In this document: positions 41,323 to 49,682 of the stretch, in pieces
Position numbering within the stretch: the stretch's first letter is position 1
How the letters are laid out: each line of letters begins with the position of its first letter
Source of the DNA: Nitrospina sp. UBA6727
Lineage (GTDB): Bacteria; Nitrospinota; Nitrospinia; Nitrospinales; VA-1
Assembly (NCBI GenBank): GCA_002454045.1
Contig: DKID01000017.1
Location: 5,451-69,450 of the forward strand
Direction of reading: 5' to 3'
Length of the DNA: 64,000 nucleotides
Program-made: the position numbers and the translations under genes
The notes under the pieces: generated by a model
Databases searched by the model: none
What the model was told of the DNA's origin: nothing
What the model saw: the letters and a program-made list of their open reading frames with translations, nothing else

Positions 41323-42122
41323 TGGTTTTTCGAGGAAGAAACGGGCACCATGAATTGGAACGTATCCGACGGCAACTTCTGGTTGATGGCGGGGTTTTCG
41401 TATTTCACCCGAATGGTTTCTCGTTTTTCGGGGAATGACAATGTTGTTAGGTGAGGAAAATCGTAATCCCCGACTTTGGCGTATTCCCGCCACGTGACGG
41501 AATAAACGGAACGTCCCGCTAGTTTTCGGGTCATCCGAAGAGGCAGCAGAGTCGCGGCGGAAAACTGAATCGTCACGTTACCACCGCGGCGGATATCGGC
41601 GCACCGCAGAATGTATCGCGTCCGATCTGCGTTCAAGTGTGAGTCCAAAACTTTAAGGGCATCGAGTCGCGGAACGTCGCCGACGAAGACTCGCAGGTGT
41701 TCGCGGAAGTCCAACTGTGTCCCCAGCATTTTCGCGACCAAGGATTTCATTTCCGCGCCGGAATAATACTTGCCGTTAACCGGATTAAAAAATACAGCCT
41801 TCCCGTTGTGATAGATAAAAATCCCCACGACCTGGCCAAACAAGCCATAGGTATCCACTCGAATAGATTGGTTGTTTTGAATCGCCAGTGCTTGGCGGAA
41901 TATTTGTTTTTGATTTTGGTTTAGAAAGGTAGTGCGGGCGAAAGATTTGAAGTTGGCAATTTTCCCCGCCCGGTATTCCAATCTTTTCAGCAGGTAATCG
42001 GCGGTGATGGAATCTCTTAACGAATGTGGCGCAACGGGGTTGACGCGGGGCTGGCAACCGTAACCCATAAGCATCAAGACGAAGATGAGAAGCTTTAGAA
42101 AAAATGGATTCCGGTTTGCCAC
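41319..42122 (-). CDS. LolB-like outer-membrane lipoprotein
   Basis: The protein has 267 residues. The N-terminal signal ends in MLMGYG/C, an imperfect lipobox with Tyr at -2. The body has a LolA/LolB-type beta-sheet pattern (SFARTTFLNQNQKQIFRQAL, YGLFGQVVGIFIYHNGKAVF). The gene directly precedes ispE, the same place as lolB in E. coli and relatives, which supports a role in inserting lipoproteins into the outer membrane. Sequence similarity to true LolB is weak, so the symbol is withheld. Confidence 0.7.
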   Translation of the reverse strand: MANRNPFFLKLLIFVLMLMGYGCQPRVNPVAPHSLRDSITADYLLKRLEYRAGKIANFKSFARTTFLNQNQKQIFRQALAIQNNQSIRVDTYGLFGQVVGIFIYHNGKAVFFNPVNGKYYSGAEMKSLVAKMLGTQLDFREHLRVFVGDVPRLDALKVLDSHLNADRTRYILRCADIRRGGNVTIQFSAATLLPLRMTRKLAGRSVYSVTWREYAKVGDYDFPHLTTLSFPEKRETIRVKYENPAINQKLPSDTFQFMVPVSSSKNQ

Positions 42123-42155
42123 GTTTCGTAACAGGCAGAAATTTAGCGGGCTTTC

Positions 42156-44033
42156 TTAATAACTTTGTTGCAAAAGATTTTGCGCTTTGCCGATTTTATC
42201 CTTGAGCGTTTGCGGGTCTGGAAGTTCCCCGCCCAAATCGCCTTCTGGGTTCACCGTGAGAAACAGGCTGTTCTCCCACGCCCCGCTGGCGCCGTCATAA
42301 TTTTTCAGCGAGAATAAAATGTCGCCGAGATGGTCGTAAAGCACCGGGTCTGGGTCGGTGTAGATCATGGCTTTCTGAATTTGCGTCAAGGCTTTTTCCG
42401 GCTCCCCCTTTTTGAAATATATCCAACCCAGGCTGTCCAGGAAATAACCATTGCGGGGCTGGGTCGTCAAGGCTTTTTCCAAGTGCACGAGAGCCTGGTC
42501 GAGGTCGTGCCCTTTCAGCGCGTACATATACCCCAAAAAATTATGCGCGTTGGAGTGCAAGGGATTCAACTCAATCGCCATCTTCATATTTTCCACCGCC
42601 CCTTTGTAATCCCCCGCCTTTTCCATCAAGGCACCCAACTCGAAATAGTAGGAATCTTTTTGCGGGTTCAAGGCCAGGGCTTTGCTCATGGATTCGACCG
42701 CCTTGTCATTTTTATTTTGAGCCATGTAAGCCAGCGCCAAGGAGTGATGAAGTTGGTCGTTGTCGGGTTCCATGGCGATGGCGCTGATGAGCAGGTCCAC
42801 CGAGTTTTGTGTTTTTTTCATCAAGCCATAGAGTCGCGTCGCTTGGAGAATGATGTCCATCGATTCCGGCTCCAACTTCCTGAGTTTCTCAAACTCTTCC
42901 GCGGCTAAATCCAGACGACCGTGGAGTTCATAAATCCGCGCCATGAAGACACGCGGACTCTTATCGTCGCGTTCGGCAACGACGAGTTGAAACTCTTCCA
43001 ACGCTTGCATGTATAAAGTTTGCTCAAAGTAAATCGTCGCGATGTGCATGTGGATACTGGGTTGCTTTTGCAAGCCGGGGGGGAGGGCGCCTTCCGTTTG
43101 CGGATGACTCGGCTTCAAAGAGCCGTCGGCGTGAAGTTGCGACACTCGTTTCTTGATGGAGTCGTTACCCGGATTCAGTTTCAATAACAGTCCGTACTCT
43201 TTCAACGCGTTAGCAATTCTGCCCTGACGCTCGAACACCCACGCCAAATAGTGTCGGGCGTGGAGCAAGTTAGGTTTCAGAGCGACGGCTTTTTTGAGAC
43301 TCTTCTCGGCCGCCTGCAATTGGTCGACGCGCAAATAAGCCCGCCCCATGTAAAACTGCATCAACGGATTATTGGGTTCCGCCAGCGTCCCTTTTTTATA
43401 TTCCTCCAAAGCCTGATCGAATCGCCCCAGTTTTTCCAACAGGAAACCTTCCAATAACGCCGGCCGCGCATTTTCGGCGGCGACCTGACCGGCGCGGTCG
43501 TAATGCGCGATAGCCTCTTCCACCTTACCCCGGCTGGCTAAAATATCTCCCACGACCATCCTAATGTTTTCGTTTTCAGAAAAACGCGTCAGCGCATTTT
43601 GACCGGCGCGGAAAGCTTCCTCTAATTGACCAGCGCGGAGGAACAGGCGGACTAATTTTTCATGGAACCTTTCCGCGTCTGGATCATGCCGCACCACTTC
43701 TTGATAATGCGAAGCCGCCCGCCGCCACTGATATTCCTTCTCCGCCTTCATCGCCATTAGGTAATGATAATAGGCGCGGGGGTCTTGTGCATCCAGTTGC
43801 TGCGATTGTCGTTTTTTATTTTCGAACGACTCCACCGCGTAAGACGCAGACAAGTCAACGTTCGTCGAACTTGAAATCCCAGTCGTCGCGCAGTTCGTCA
43901 GGAACAAAGCGGCGAGCATCAACCATCCCGCTTTGGCGCATGCACTCGGTTGGTCGAGTTTCCCCGCCGCCGCGGAGCCTCGCCGCTGGGTGGTGCCGCG
44001 CACGAAATTTAATTTACAATTTGCGTCTCGCAT
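42156..44033 (-). CDS. TPR-repeat lipoprotein
   Basis: The protein has 625 residues from ATG 44033. A longer frame adds 14 residues. A signal peptide ends in LFLTN/C near residue 48, so it is probably a lipoprotein even though Asn at -1 is unusual. About 14 tetratricopeptide repeats fill the rest, for example ALEEYKKGTLAEPNNPLMQFYMG as the repeat type, AVESMSKALALNPQK and ALVHLEKALTTQPRNG. Large TPR lipoproteins of this kind scaffold envelope complexes. The neighbours (DUF721 upstream, lolB-like downstream) suggest an envelope role, with no specific partner visible. Confidence 0.82.
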   Translation of the reverse strand: MRDANCKLNFVRGTTQRRGSAAAGKLDQPSACAKAGWLMLAALFLTNCATTGISSSTNVDLSASYAVESFENKKRQSQQLDAQDPRAYYHYLMAMKAEKEYQWRRAASHYQEVVRHDPDAERFHEKLVRLFLRAGQLEEAFRAGQNALTRFSENENIRMVVGDILASRGKVEEAIAHYDRAGQVAAENARPALLEGFLLEKLGRFDQALEEYKKGTLAEPNNPLMQFYMGRAYLRVDQLQAAEKSLKKAVALKPNLLHARHYLAWVFERQGRIANALKEYGLLLKLNPGNDSIKKRVSQLHADGSLKPSHPQTEGALPPGLQKQPSIHMHIATIYFEQTLYMQALEEFQLVVAERDDKSPRVFMARIYELHGRLDLAAEEFEKLRKLEPESMDIILQATRLYGLMKKTQNSVDLLISAIAMEPDNDQLHHSLALAYMAQNKNDKAVESMSKALALNPQKDSYYFELGALMEKAGDYKGAVENMKMAIELNPLHSNAHNFLGYMYALKGHDLDQALVHLEKALTTQPRNGYFLDSLGWIYFKKGEPEKALTQIQKAMIYTDPDPVLYDHLGDILFSLKNYDGASGAWENSLFLTVNPEGDLGGELPDPQTLKDKIGKAQNLLQQSY

Positions 44034-44081
44034 TTTCTTTTGGATTATCCCACAACGCGGATAAATATTTCTCAAAGCGTA

Positions 44082-44402
44082 TCAAGCCACCGCCTTAAAC
44101 ACAATACCGTTTAGTAACGATTCCCCCGCCCTGCTGTTTATTTCCTGAACGATTTTCTTTTTCAAAGAATCCAAAACCGGCACCCATTCTTTCCCTTCAA
44201 CTCTGACGTGGAGTATCCCCCGGGCTACCTTGTCGATGGATGAAACCTCCGCGATTTCCTTTCCCACCACCAAGTTCCAATGATACGTCAACCATTCCTT
44301 TTGATTTGCTTTGGAAAAAATTTCGTCGGGAAGCGACCGAAAAAGCACCGACCTTATCGGCGACCAATTTTTGCCTGCGCCTCGTTTTAGGTTCCCGACC
44401 AT
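44082..44402 (-). CDS. DUF721/DciA-like protein
   Basis: The protein has 106 residues. The pattern WNLVVGKEIAEVSSIDKVARG, GILHVRVEGKEWVPVLDSLK and VQEINSRAGESLL is that of DUF721 proteins, including DciA, which loads the DnaB replicative helicase in bacteria lacking DnaC. DciA proteins share the KH-like domain seen here, while the extra helicase-binding part varies. It is the first gene of the minus-strand run that leads to hppA. Confidence 0.75.
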   Translation of the reverse strand: MVGNLKRGAGKNWSPIRSVLFRSLPDEIFSKANQKEWLTYHWNLVVGKEIAEVSSIDKVARGILHVRVEGKEWVPVLDSLKKKIVQEINSRAGESLLNGIVFKAVA

Positions 44403-44494
44403 AAAGCACCGTGACGGAAAAAAGGCTCACCGCAAGATTTCATTTTAGCCGTCCTAATGTTTGAGTGAAAGTTATTTCTCCGCCGAGTTTTTCG

Positions 44495-44550
44495 TCGCGC
44501 CGTTGACGGTGACGCAGGAATGACGACGACAATGCGGGAATGACGCCGCC
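44495..44550. repeat. tandem half-copies of the hairpin repeat
   Basis: GCAGGAATGACG (44513-44524) and GCGGGAATGACG (44534-44545) are two half-copies of the GGAATGACG-ended hairpin repeat, 21 bases apart, embedded in GACGGTGACG-type GC repeat. They fill the gap after the FMN reductase gene. Confidence 0.55.
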
Positions 44551-44555
44551 GCCGT

Positions 44556-45083
44556 TCATCCTGTTTGCAGCGACCGCGAAACTTTGACCAACTGGTCTGC
44601 TAATTTTTGAATACGCTGTTCGATTTCCGCGTCGGTCAAGTTTTCCCCTTCAAACGAATCGCCAGTGACGTAGATGAAACTGGGCAGAACGATGCAGCGG
44701 AAGTCCAGCATCAGACTGTTCGCCAGGCTCATGATGGACATATAACTGCCTTGTCCTCCGGCGGAGCAGAGGAATCCCACCACTTTGTTTTCCCAACTTT
44801 TTCCCGTAAGTTCGATGAAGTTTTTCGCGGCGGCGTTGGCGTCGTAATTATAAATGGGGACGGCGAGCAAAATCCCTTGCGCTTTTTGTACTCGCTCCGC
44901 GGCGGCGATAACTTCCGGTTGCGCGTATACGGAATCTCCATCGCAAAGAGGCAAGGGGTTGTCCTTCAGCACCATAAAATCCACCGTCGCGCCTGCTTGA
45001 CGGAGGGCTTCTCCCGCGCGCCGCGCCAGCGCGAGGCTACGGCTTTCAGGATTGAGGCTGCAGGCAACAATTAAATACGCCAC
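44556..45083 (-). CDS. NADPH-dependent FMN reductase family protein
   Basis: The protein has 175 residues with a flavodoxin-like fold. Elements are VACSLNPESRSLALARRAGEA (phosphate-binding loop), VPIYNYDANAAAKNFIELTG and GFLCSAGGQGSYMSI, which lines the isoalloxazine site. Members reduce FMN, quinones, chromate or azo dyes with NAD(P)H. The LCSAGG turn and the length fit the quinone/FMN reductase subgroup. It is monocistronic, with repeat-rich sequence on both sides. Confidence 0.85.
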   Translation of the reverse strand: MAYLIVACSLNPESRSLALARRAGEALRQAGATVDFMVLKDNPLPLCDGDSVYAQPEVIAAAERVQKAQGILLAVPIYNYDANAAAKNFIELTGKSWENKVVGFLCSAGGQGSYMSIMSLANSLMLDFRCIVLPSFIYVTGDSFEGENLTDAEIEQRIQKLADQLVKVSRSLQTG

Positions 45084-45393
45084 GACTTCCCTTATTATTT
45101 TTTAGAAGCGTTGCGCCATGCTCGCATTTTCTCGACGAAAAAATCAATCGAAAATCCGTCGCGCGATGGCGACGCGGTGGTGACGGCGCGCGCGGGTGAC
45201 GGCAACGACGGTGACCACCACCGTCATTCCCGCCCTCCATCGTCATTCCCGCCCGCCGCCGTCATTCTGTGCTTGACACGGAATCCAGTGAGAAATGCAC
45301 GGCGCAGCCGCTCCACTACGTTTATACTTTTCTCGTTGCGCGGGAAAGTCATAAACGGTTAACCTAAACGCAATTCAAACACGGAGCGCGCGC
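45084..45393. repeat. repeat-rich intergenic region with a hairpin repeat copy
   Basis: The 310-base gap between divergent genes holds a GC block (about 45165-45240, GATGGCGACGCGGTGGTGACGG and similar). Then come two CGTCATTCCCGCCC half-copies and one full hairpin copy at 45260-45288 (ATTCTGTG against CACGGAAT with one G-T pair). Promoters for the FMN reductase and HAD genes must lie here but none is clear. A GGAG at 45382-45385 serves the HAD start. Confidence 0.6.
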
Positions 45394-46092
45394 TTGCCTT
45401 TATCTTCTTTCAAAGCAGTTTTTTTTGATGTCGGCGGAACCCTGCTCCACGTTCACCCTTCGGTTGGCGACGTTTACGCGCGGCACGCACGCCCCTTCGG
45501 TTTTTCGGGCTCCGTGCAAGAATTGAATGAAGGATTCCACGCGCAATGGAAAAAAATGGGCGGCATCGAATCCCTCGGCAATCAAAGCGGCGCCGCAGCG
45601 GAAAGAAAGTTTTGGCGCGAACTTGTTTATGAAGTGTTTCAAGCGACGGGCGGACTCGACCGATTTGAAGAATACTTCGCTCTCATTTTCGCGGCGTTCC
45701 GCGACAAATCTAACTGGCGAGTTTATGACGACGTCATCGAATCAAAAATTCTCGAGACCTTGAAAAAAAGAAAGGTGGTGCTCGGGGTCGTCTCCAACTG
45801 GGATTCCCGGTTGACCGCCATGCTCGAGGACATTGGTCTCGCGCGCTATTTTGATTTCATCCTTCCTTCCGCCGTGGTCGGTTCGGCGAAGCCCGATAAA
45901 AAAATATTTGAGGAAGCGTTGCGGCGAAGCGGGACCGCCGCTCATGAAGCATGCCACATCGGCGATGACATCCGCACCGACGTGACGGGCGCCCGCCGCG
46001 TTGGCATCCACTCCATCCTGATCGACCGCGACCATCGTTTTGATGACGACGCAGACACAACTAAAGTCGCCTCATTTCTGGAACTGGTTTGA
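45394..46092 (+). CDS. HAD-superfamily hydrolase lacking the second motif I Asp
   Basis: The protein has 232 residues from TTG 45394, with GGAG nine bases upstream. No ATG occurs before the conserved domain. Motif I is FFDVGGTLL: the nucleophile Asp is present, but the usual second Asp (DxD) is Gly. Motif II is VVSNWDS, motif III the Lys of SAKPDKKIF, and motif IV HIGDDIRTDVTGA. The helical cap lies between motifs I and II. The DxG variant occurs in the HDHD3-like branch and argues against ordinary phosphatase chemistry. The substrate is unknown. Confidence 0.82.
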   Translation: MPLSSFKAVFFDVGGTLLHVHPSVGDVYARHARPFGFSGSVQELNEGFHAQWKKMGGIESLGNQSGAAAERKFWRELVYEVFQATGGLDRFEEYFALIFAAFRDKSNWRVYDDVIESKILETLKKRKVVLGVVSNWDSRLTAMLEDIGLARYFDFILPSAVVGSAKPDKKIFEEALRRSGTAAHEACHIGDDIRTDVTGARRVGIHSILIDRDHRFDDDADTTKVASFLELV

Positions 46093-46094
46093 GA

Positions 46095-46160
46095 ACGGTG
46101 ACGACGACGGAAACTTTTCACGGTGACGGTGACGGCGGCGGAAACTTTTCGCGGCGACGG
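46095..46160. repeat. GC-rich repeat with a 31-bp tandem unit
   Basis: CGGAAACTTTTC occurs at 46108-46119 and again at 46139-46150, each followed by CRCGG and GACGG runs, giving a 31-bp tandem unit. This copy shows the two modules of the family most clearly: a GAAACTTTTC core and GACGGTGACGG spacers. It overlaps the 3' end of the glycosyltransferase gene. Confidence 0.65.
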
Positions 46161-47671
46161 ACTTTATGTCGCAACTGCGCGGCTAATAAAAAATAAAACG
46201 GCAGGTATTCGGCCCAGGGAATCCACGGTCTGAACGTTTGCAGTTCCTGATAATCAAAATAAAAATCCAGATAATAAAGTCCCGCCAGCCCGGTCAAAAC
46301 GAGCCACGCGCGGTGCGGGAATATGCACAAAAATGGTACCACCCAGCAGAGATACCACGGGTTCTGCACCGGGCTTAGCAGAAAGACGAGCGCCATGATC
46401 CAGAAAAATCCGCGGATAAATTCCGCCGGGCAATCGATGAGGGATGTTCCTTTGCGTAGCAGCCAAAATAAAACTCCGGCGACGATGACGGCGACCGAAA
46501 CTTTGCTCATGAAAACGGGTAACGGATTCGACAGAATTACTTCATCCGCGAACCCGCCCAAAACATTGTGAAAGATGAAAACGAGAACGGCGAAAACGCT
46601 ATCGTTGCTTTGCCAATGCGTGGCGAAAGTTTTGAGTCCGGCAAACATCCGTAGTCCGATATCCGCGAAGGGCAGGTATCCCAAGGCGATCACGGCCAGG
46701 AATAAAGCGCCGTTCCTCAGCAGAGCCAACCCCGCCCGCTTCCCGCCGCGCAACATTTTTTCATAACAAGCCCGAAGATATAGGGGGAACAAAATCAGCG
46801 GATACAGTTTTCCTAAAACGCTGCCCGCCAGAAACAAAGTCGCCAGGGTGTGGCGGTGGTGGAGCAGAAAATAAATGGAGCCGCAGAGCAGAGATATTCC
46901 GATGATGTCCAGATGAGTCGAGTTAAAAGTTTCCTTGATCACCAGCGGACTCCAGAAATAAATCAGGCAGTCCGCTTTGTCCCGTCCCAACTTGGCAAGG
47001 ATGCCGACGAGGAACGCCAGCGTCATAATATCGAAGACGAAAAATCCTACGCGCATGACGACAATGCTGTCGGGTTTTACCTGATGCGCCAAGCGGAACA
47101 CAAACTGCGCCATCGGCGGATAGACCGTTGGCACGTCGGGATGGTTCACCCGTTCCAGAGTTTTTGCAGATTGCGGCGACCGCCATCGCAACGCATCCAG
47201 CCGTTCCAGTTCGCGCTCGTTGCGCTCCGTGTAAGTTGCGTAATAACTCGCCGGGTCCTGAATTCTCCGCGCCTTGAAGTTGCGCACTTCGGCGGGGGCA
47301 TATTCAAATGGATTGATTCCATTCGCGAACACTTTTCCATCCCACAAATAACGGTACACGTCATCTTCCTGAATTTGTTGAGAGGGAAGGACGACGGCGC
47401 GAAACAACAAGCCGAACACGATGATTATCCAAAAAATGCCGCGGTCGCCGCGACGCCGCCGCACAAAAAACCAAGCGAGACCATAAAGCGCGCACAGGGA
47501 AAAATAAACCGCGAGGTAGGCGAGGATGGGTCTTTGCGAATAGCCTTCCCCCCAGTTGAATTGCCGAGAAAGATGAGTCAGGAAACCGTATAGCAGAAGG
47601 CTCGCCGCCCCCGTCAACAAAATCGGGATGCGGGAACGCATGCCCGCGGCGGCGCTCTTTTTTATTTTCAT
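46118..47671 (-). CDS. GT-C family membrane glycosyltransferase (DUF2029/GT87-like)
   Basis: The protein has 517 residues from ATG 47671. A longer frame would run into the thi riboswitch region. About 11-12 transmembrane helices are predicted. The first periplasmic loop carries the GT-C signature EDDVYRYLWDGKVFANGINP, where the Asp pair contacts the polyprenyl-phosphate sugar. HPDVPTVYPPMAQFVFRL and LSPVQNPWYLCWVVPF are further typical segments. It should transfer a sugar, often mannose, from a lipid carrier on the periplasmic side. The last eight residues (KFPPPSPSP) come from a GC repeat. Confidence 0.85.
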   Translation of the reverse strand: MKIKKSAAAGMRSRIPILLTGAASLLLYGFLTHLSRQFNWGEGYSQRPILAYLAVYFSLCALYGLAWFFVRRRRGDRGIFWIIIVFGLLFRAVVLPSQQIQEDDVYRYLWDGKVFANGINPFEYAPAEVRNFKARRIQDPASYYATYTERNERELERLDALRWRSPQSAKTLERVNHPDVPTVYPPMAQFVFRLAHQVKPDSIVVMRVGFFVFDIMTLAFLVGILAKLGRDKADCLIYFWSPLVIKETFNSTHLDIIGISLLCGSIYFLLHHRHTLATLFLAGSVLGKLYPLILFPLYLRACYEKMLRGGKRAGLALLRNGALFLAVIALGYLPFADIGLRMFAGLKTFATHWQSNDSVFAVLVFIFHNVLGGFADEVILSNPLPVFMSKVSVAVIVAGVLFWLLRKGTSLIDCPAEFIRGFFWIMALVFLLSPVQNPWYLCWVVPFLCIFPHRAWLVLTGLAGLYYLDFYFDYQELQTFRPWIPWAEYLPFYFLLAAQLRHKVRRREKFPPPSPSP

Positions 47672-47682
47672 GTCGATAACTC

Positions 47683-47710
47683 TTGACTTACGGAAAATAT
47701 GAAATAACCT
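47683..47710 (+). promoter_or_regulatory. candidate promoter of the thiamin operon
   Basis: TTGACT (47683-47688) is a good -35. After 16 bases TAACCT (47705-47710) is a poor -10 but places transcription start near 47717, just before the TPP aptamer at 47723. The position is the main support. Confidence 0.4.
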
Positions 47711-47722
47711 GATCCCGACACG

Positions 47723-47811
47723 ATCACTGGGGGCGTTACGAACTGAGAGTCCTAATAAGGACGACCCTTTGAACCTGATCTGGATCATACCAGCGAAGGG
47801 AAGTGAGGCCA
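47723..47811 (+). ncRNA. TPP riboswitch (THI element)
   Basis: The conserved aptamer parts are all present: CTGAGAGT (47742-47749), CCTGATCTGGATCATACCAG (47774-47793) and GCGAAGGGAAGTGA (47793-47806). P1 can form between TCACT (47724-47728) and AGTGA. On binding thiamin pyrophosphate it would switch off the downstream thiS-thiG-thiE-thiC operon. Confidence 0.95.
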
Positions 47812-47826
47812 TCTGAAAAAGATTCG

Positions 47827-47861
47827 CTGCATTTCCCGAAAGTTGGGGTGCGGCTTTTTTT
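47827..47861 (+). terminator. riboswitch-controlled intrinsic terminator (expression platform)
   Basis: A 9-bp hairpin pairs 47827-47835 with 47845-47853 (several G-U pairs), with a 9-base loop, and is followed by seven T residues (47855-47861). Its position between the aptamer and thiS fits transcription attenuation. The G-U content makes it a moderate-strength call. Confidence 0.55.
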
Positions 47862-47954
47862 GTGCCCGCCCGTTTCAGAATCCCGCTGGATTCGCCCCGC
47901 GATTTTTGTTTTGTCTAATTGAGTTGACGGCTGCCGCAAGCCAAACCTTGTCTT

Positions 47955-48158
47955 ATGAAACTGACCATCAACGGCGAAGACCGCGAAATTCTGCAAAGCC
48001 GAAACCTTGCAGACCTGGCGCGCGAGTTGGATATTCAAGCGCCGAATTTCGCCATGGCGCTGAACAAGCAAGTCATCCCGCGGGCTAATTACGCCGCAAC
48101 TCAAATCCGGGAAAACGACCAAGTTGAAATCGTGCACGCCGTGGGTGGCGGGGTTTAG
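47955..48158 (+). CDS. thiS: sulfur carrier protein ThiS
   Basis: The protein has 67 residues with a ubiquitin-like fold. It carries sulfur as a C-terminal thiocarboxylate to build the thiazole of thiamin. Visible elements are MKLTINGEDREI, ALNKQVIPRANYAATQI and the tail HAVGGGV. Normally the chain ends in GG. Here one Val follows, which would have to be trimmed before adenylation by ThiF. No thiF or thiI is in the window. It is the first gene after the TPP riboswitch. Confidence 0.93.
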   Translation: MKLTINGEDREILQSRNLADLARELDIQAPNFAMALNKQVIPRANYAATQIRENDQVEIVHAVGGGV

Positions 48159-48225
48159 CGCCGCCGTCGCAGACCAACGCGCGGCATCGACTCTCGCAAG
48201 TTTTTATTTTTTTACGGACACAAAG

Positions 48226-49008
48226 ATGAACACAAAAAAAGAGTTCATGAAAATCGGCGGCAAGACCTTCGCGTCCAGACTGATTGTCGGCACCGGCAAA
48301 TATAAATCCTTCGACGAAACCCGCCAAGCCATCGAAATTTCCGGCGCCGAAATGGTGACGGTCGCCGTGCGCCGAATTGAGTTGGACAAAAATAAGGACT
48401 CCATACTCAATCACCTCGACCCCAAACGCTACACATTTTTGCCGAACACGGCGGGATGCTATTCAGTGAAAGACGCGGTGATGACCTGCGAGTTGGCGCG
48501 GGAAGCGGGGCTGGGCGACATCGTCAAAGTGGAAGTCATCGGCGACGAAAAAACTTTGTTTCCCGACAACGAAGCCACGCTGGAAGCCTCCAAACTTTTG
48601 GTGAAGGACGGCTTTCATGTTCTGCCCTATTGTACCGACGATGTCGTCCTCTGCAAAAAACTCGAAGACATCGGTTGCGCCGCCGTCATGCCGTTGGCGG
48701 CGCCGATTGGTTCCGGCCTCGGCATCCGCAATCCGTACAACATCAAGTTGATTCTGCAAGCGGTTACCGTCCCAGTCATCATCGACGCCGGGGTCGGCAC
48801 CGCCTCCGACGCCAGTTACGCCATGGAATTGGGCGTCGCGGGAATCTTGATGAACACCGCCATCGCCGCCGCCAAAGACCCGTTGAAAATGGCGCACGCC
48901 ATGAAGTTGGCGGTCGAGTGCGGCAGGATGGCATACGAAGCGGGACGCATCCCGAAAAAACTTTACGCCTCTGCCAGCAGTCCGCTGGACGGATTGATTG
49001 AAATGTGA
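48226..49008 (+). CDS. thiG: thiazole synthase
   Basis: The protein has 260 residues from ATG 48226. ATG 48247 (MKIGGKTFASRL) is an alternative. It joins ThiS thiocarboxylate, deoxyxylulose phosphate and dehydroglycine to the thiazole phosphate. Motifs are RLIVGTGKYKSFDETRQAI, LPNTAGCYSVKDAV, VKVEVIGDEKTLFPD (Schiff-base Lys), PLAAPIGSGLGI and VIIDAGVGTASDA. The last bases overlap the thiE start (GTGA), which indicates translational coupling. Confidence 0.96.
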   Translation: MNTKKEFMKIGGKTFASRLIVGTGKYKSFDETRQAIEISGAEMVTVAVRRIELDKNKDSILNHLDPKRYTFLPNTAGCYSVKDAVMTCELAREAGLGDIVKVEVIGDEKTLFPDNEATLEASKLLVKDGFHVLPYCTDDVVLCKKLEDIGCAAVMPLAAPIGSGLGIRNPYNIKLILQAVTVPVIIDAGVGTASDASYAMELGVAGILMNTAIAAAKDPLKMAHAMKLAVECGRMAYEAGRIPKKLYASASSPLDGLIEM

Positions 49009-49682
49009 CCGTCATGACGACTTCCATTTTTTCCGCGGCGACGGAAAAACAAAAACTAAATTTCGCGCGGGTTTATCTCATCACCGACCGCAAGCGAATT
49101 GGCGACGACCGATTTTTGACCGCGGCGGAAGAAGCCCTGCGCGGCGGCGTGCGCGCCTTGCAACTCCGCGAGAAAGATTTGCCCTCGCACGAACTGTTGG
49201 CGCTGGCACGTCGAGTCAAACCTTTGCTGCGACGCTACCACGCCAAACTGTTTATCAACGACCGCGCCGACATCGCCGTCATGGCGGGCGCCGACGGCGT
49301 GCATCTTACCGAAACCAGCGTCACCGCCGCCGCGGTCAAAAATAATTTTCCCGACTTGATCGTCGGAGTGTCAACGCATTCCATCGACGGCGCGCGTCGC
49401 GCCGAAATGCACGGCGCGGATTTCATCACCTTCAGCCCAATTTATGAAACGCCCTCCAAAGCGAGTTACGGCGCGCCGCAAGGACTGGACTTGCTCCGGC
49501 AAACCGCCGCAGCAGTGCGCTTGCCGGTTCTCGCACTGGGGGGAATCACACCACGCCGCGTTCGCGAATGTTTGGAGCACGGGGCCTTCGGGGTCGCCGT
49601 GATTTCTGGAATTTGGGACGCGGTTTCTATCACGCAACAAGCATCTGAATATACGCAAAACTTTGGAGGGAACACGTTATGA
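49005..49682 (+). CDS. thiE: thiamin-phosphate synthase
   Basis: The protein has 225 residues from GTG 49005. ATG 49014 is equally possible. It couples the pyrimidine and thiazole units to thiamin phosphate. Motifs are RVYLITDRKRIG, ALQLREKDLPSHELL, FINDRADIAVMAGADGVHL (metal and pyrophosphate site), FSPIYETPSKASYG and LALGGITPRRVREC. The stop overlaps the thiC start by four bases (ATGA). Confidence 0.95.
   Translation: MTVMTTSIFSAATEKQKLNFARVYLITDRKRIGDDRFLTAAEEALRGGVRALQLREKDLPSHELLALARRVKPLLRRYHAKLFINDRADIAVMAGADGVHLTETSVTAAAVKNNFPDLIVGVSTHSIDGARRAEMHGADFITFSPIYETPSKASYGAPQGLDLLRQTAAAVRLPVLALGGITPRRVRECLEHGAFGVAVISGIWDAVSITQQASEYTQNFGGNTL

Noticed and set aside
46850..47593. 247-residue plus-strand ORF
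   Set aside because: It is opposite the GT-C glycosyltransferase and has no hydrophobic or family pattern.
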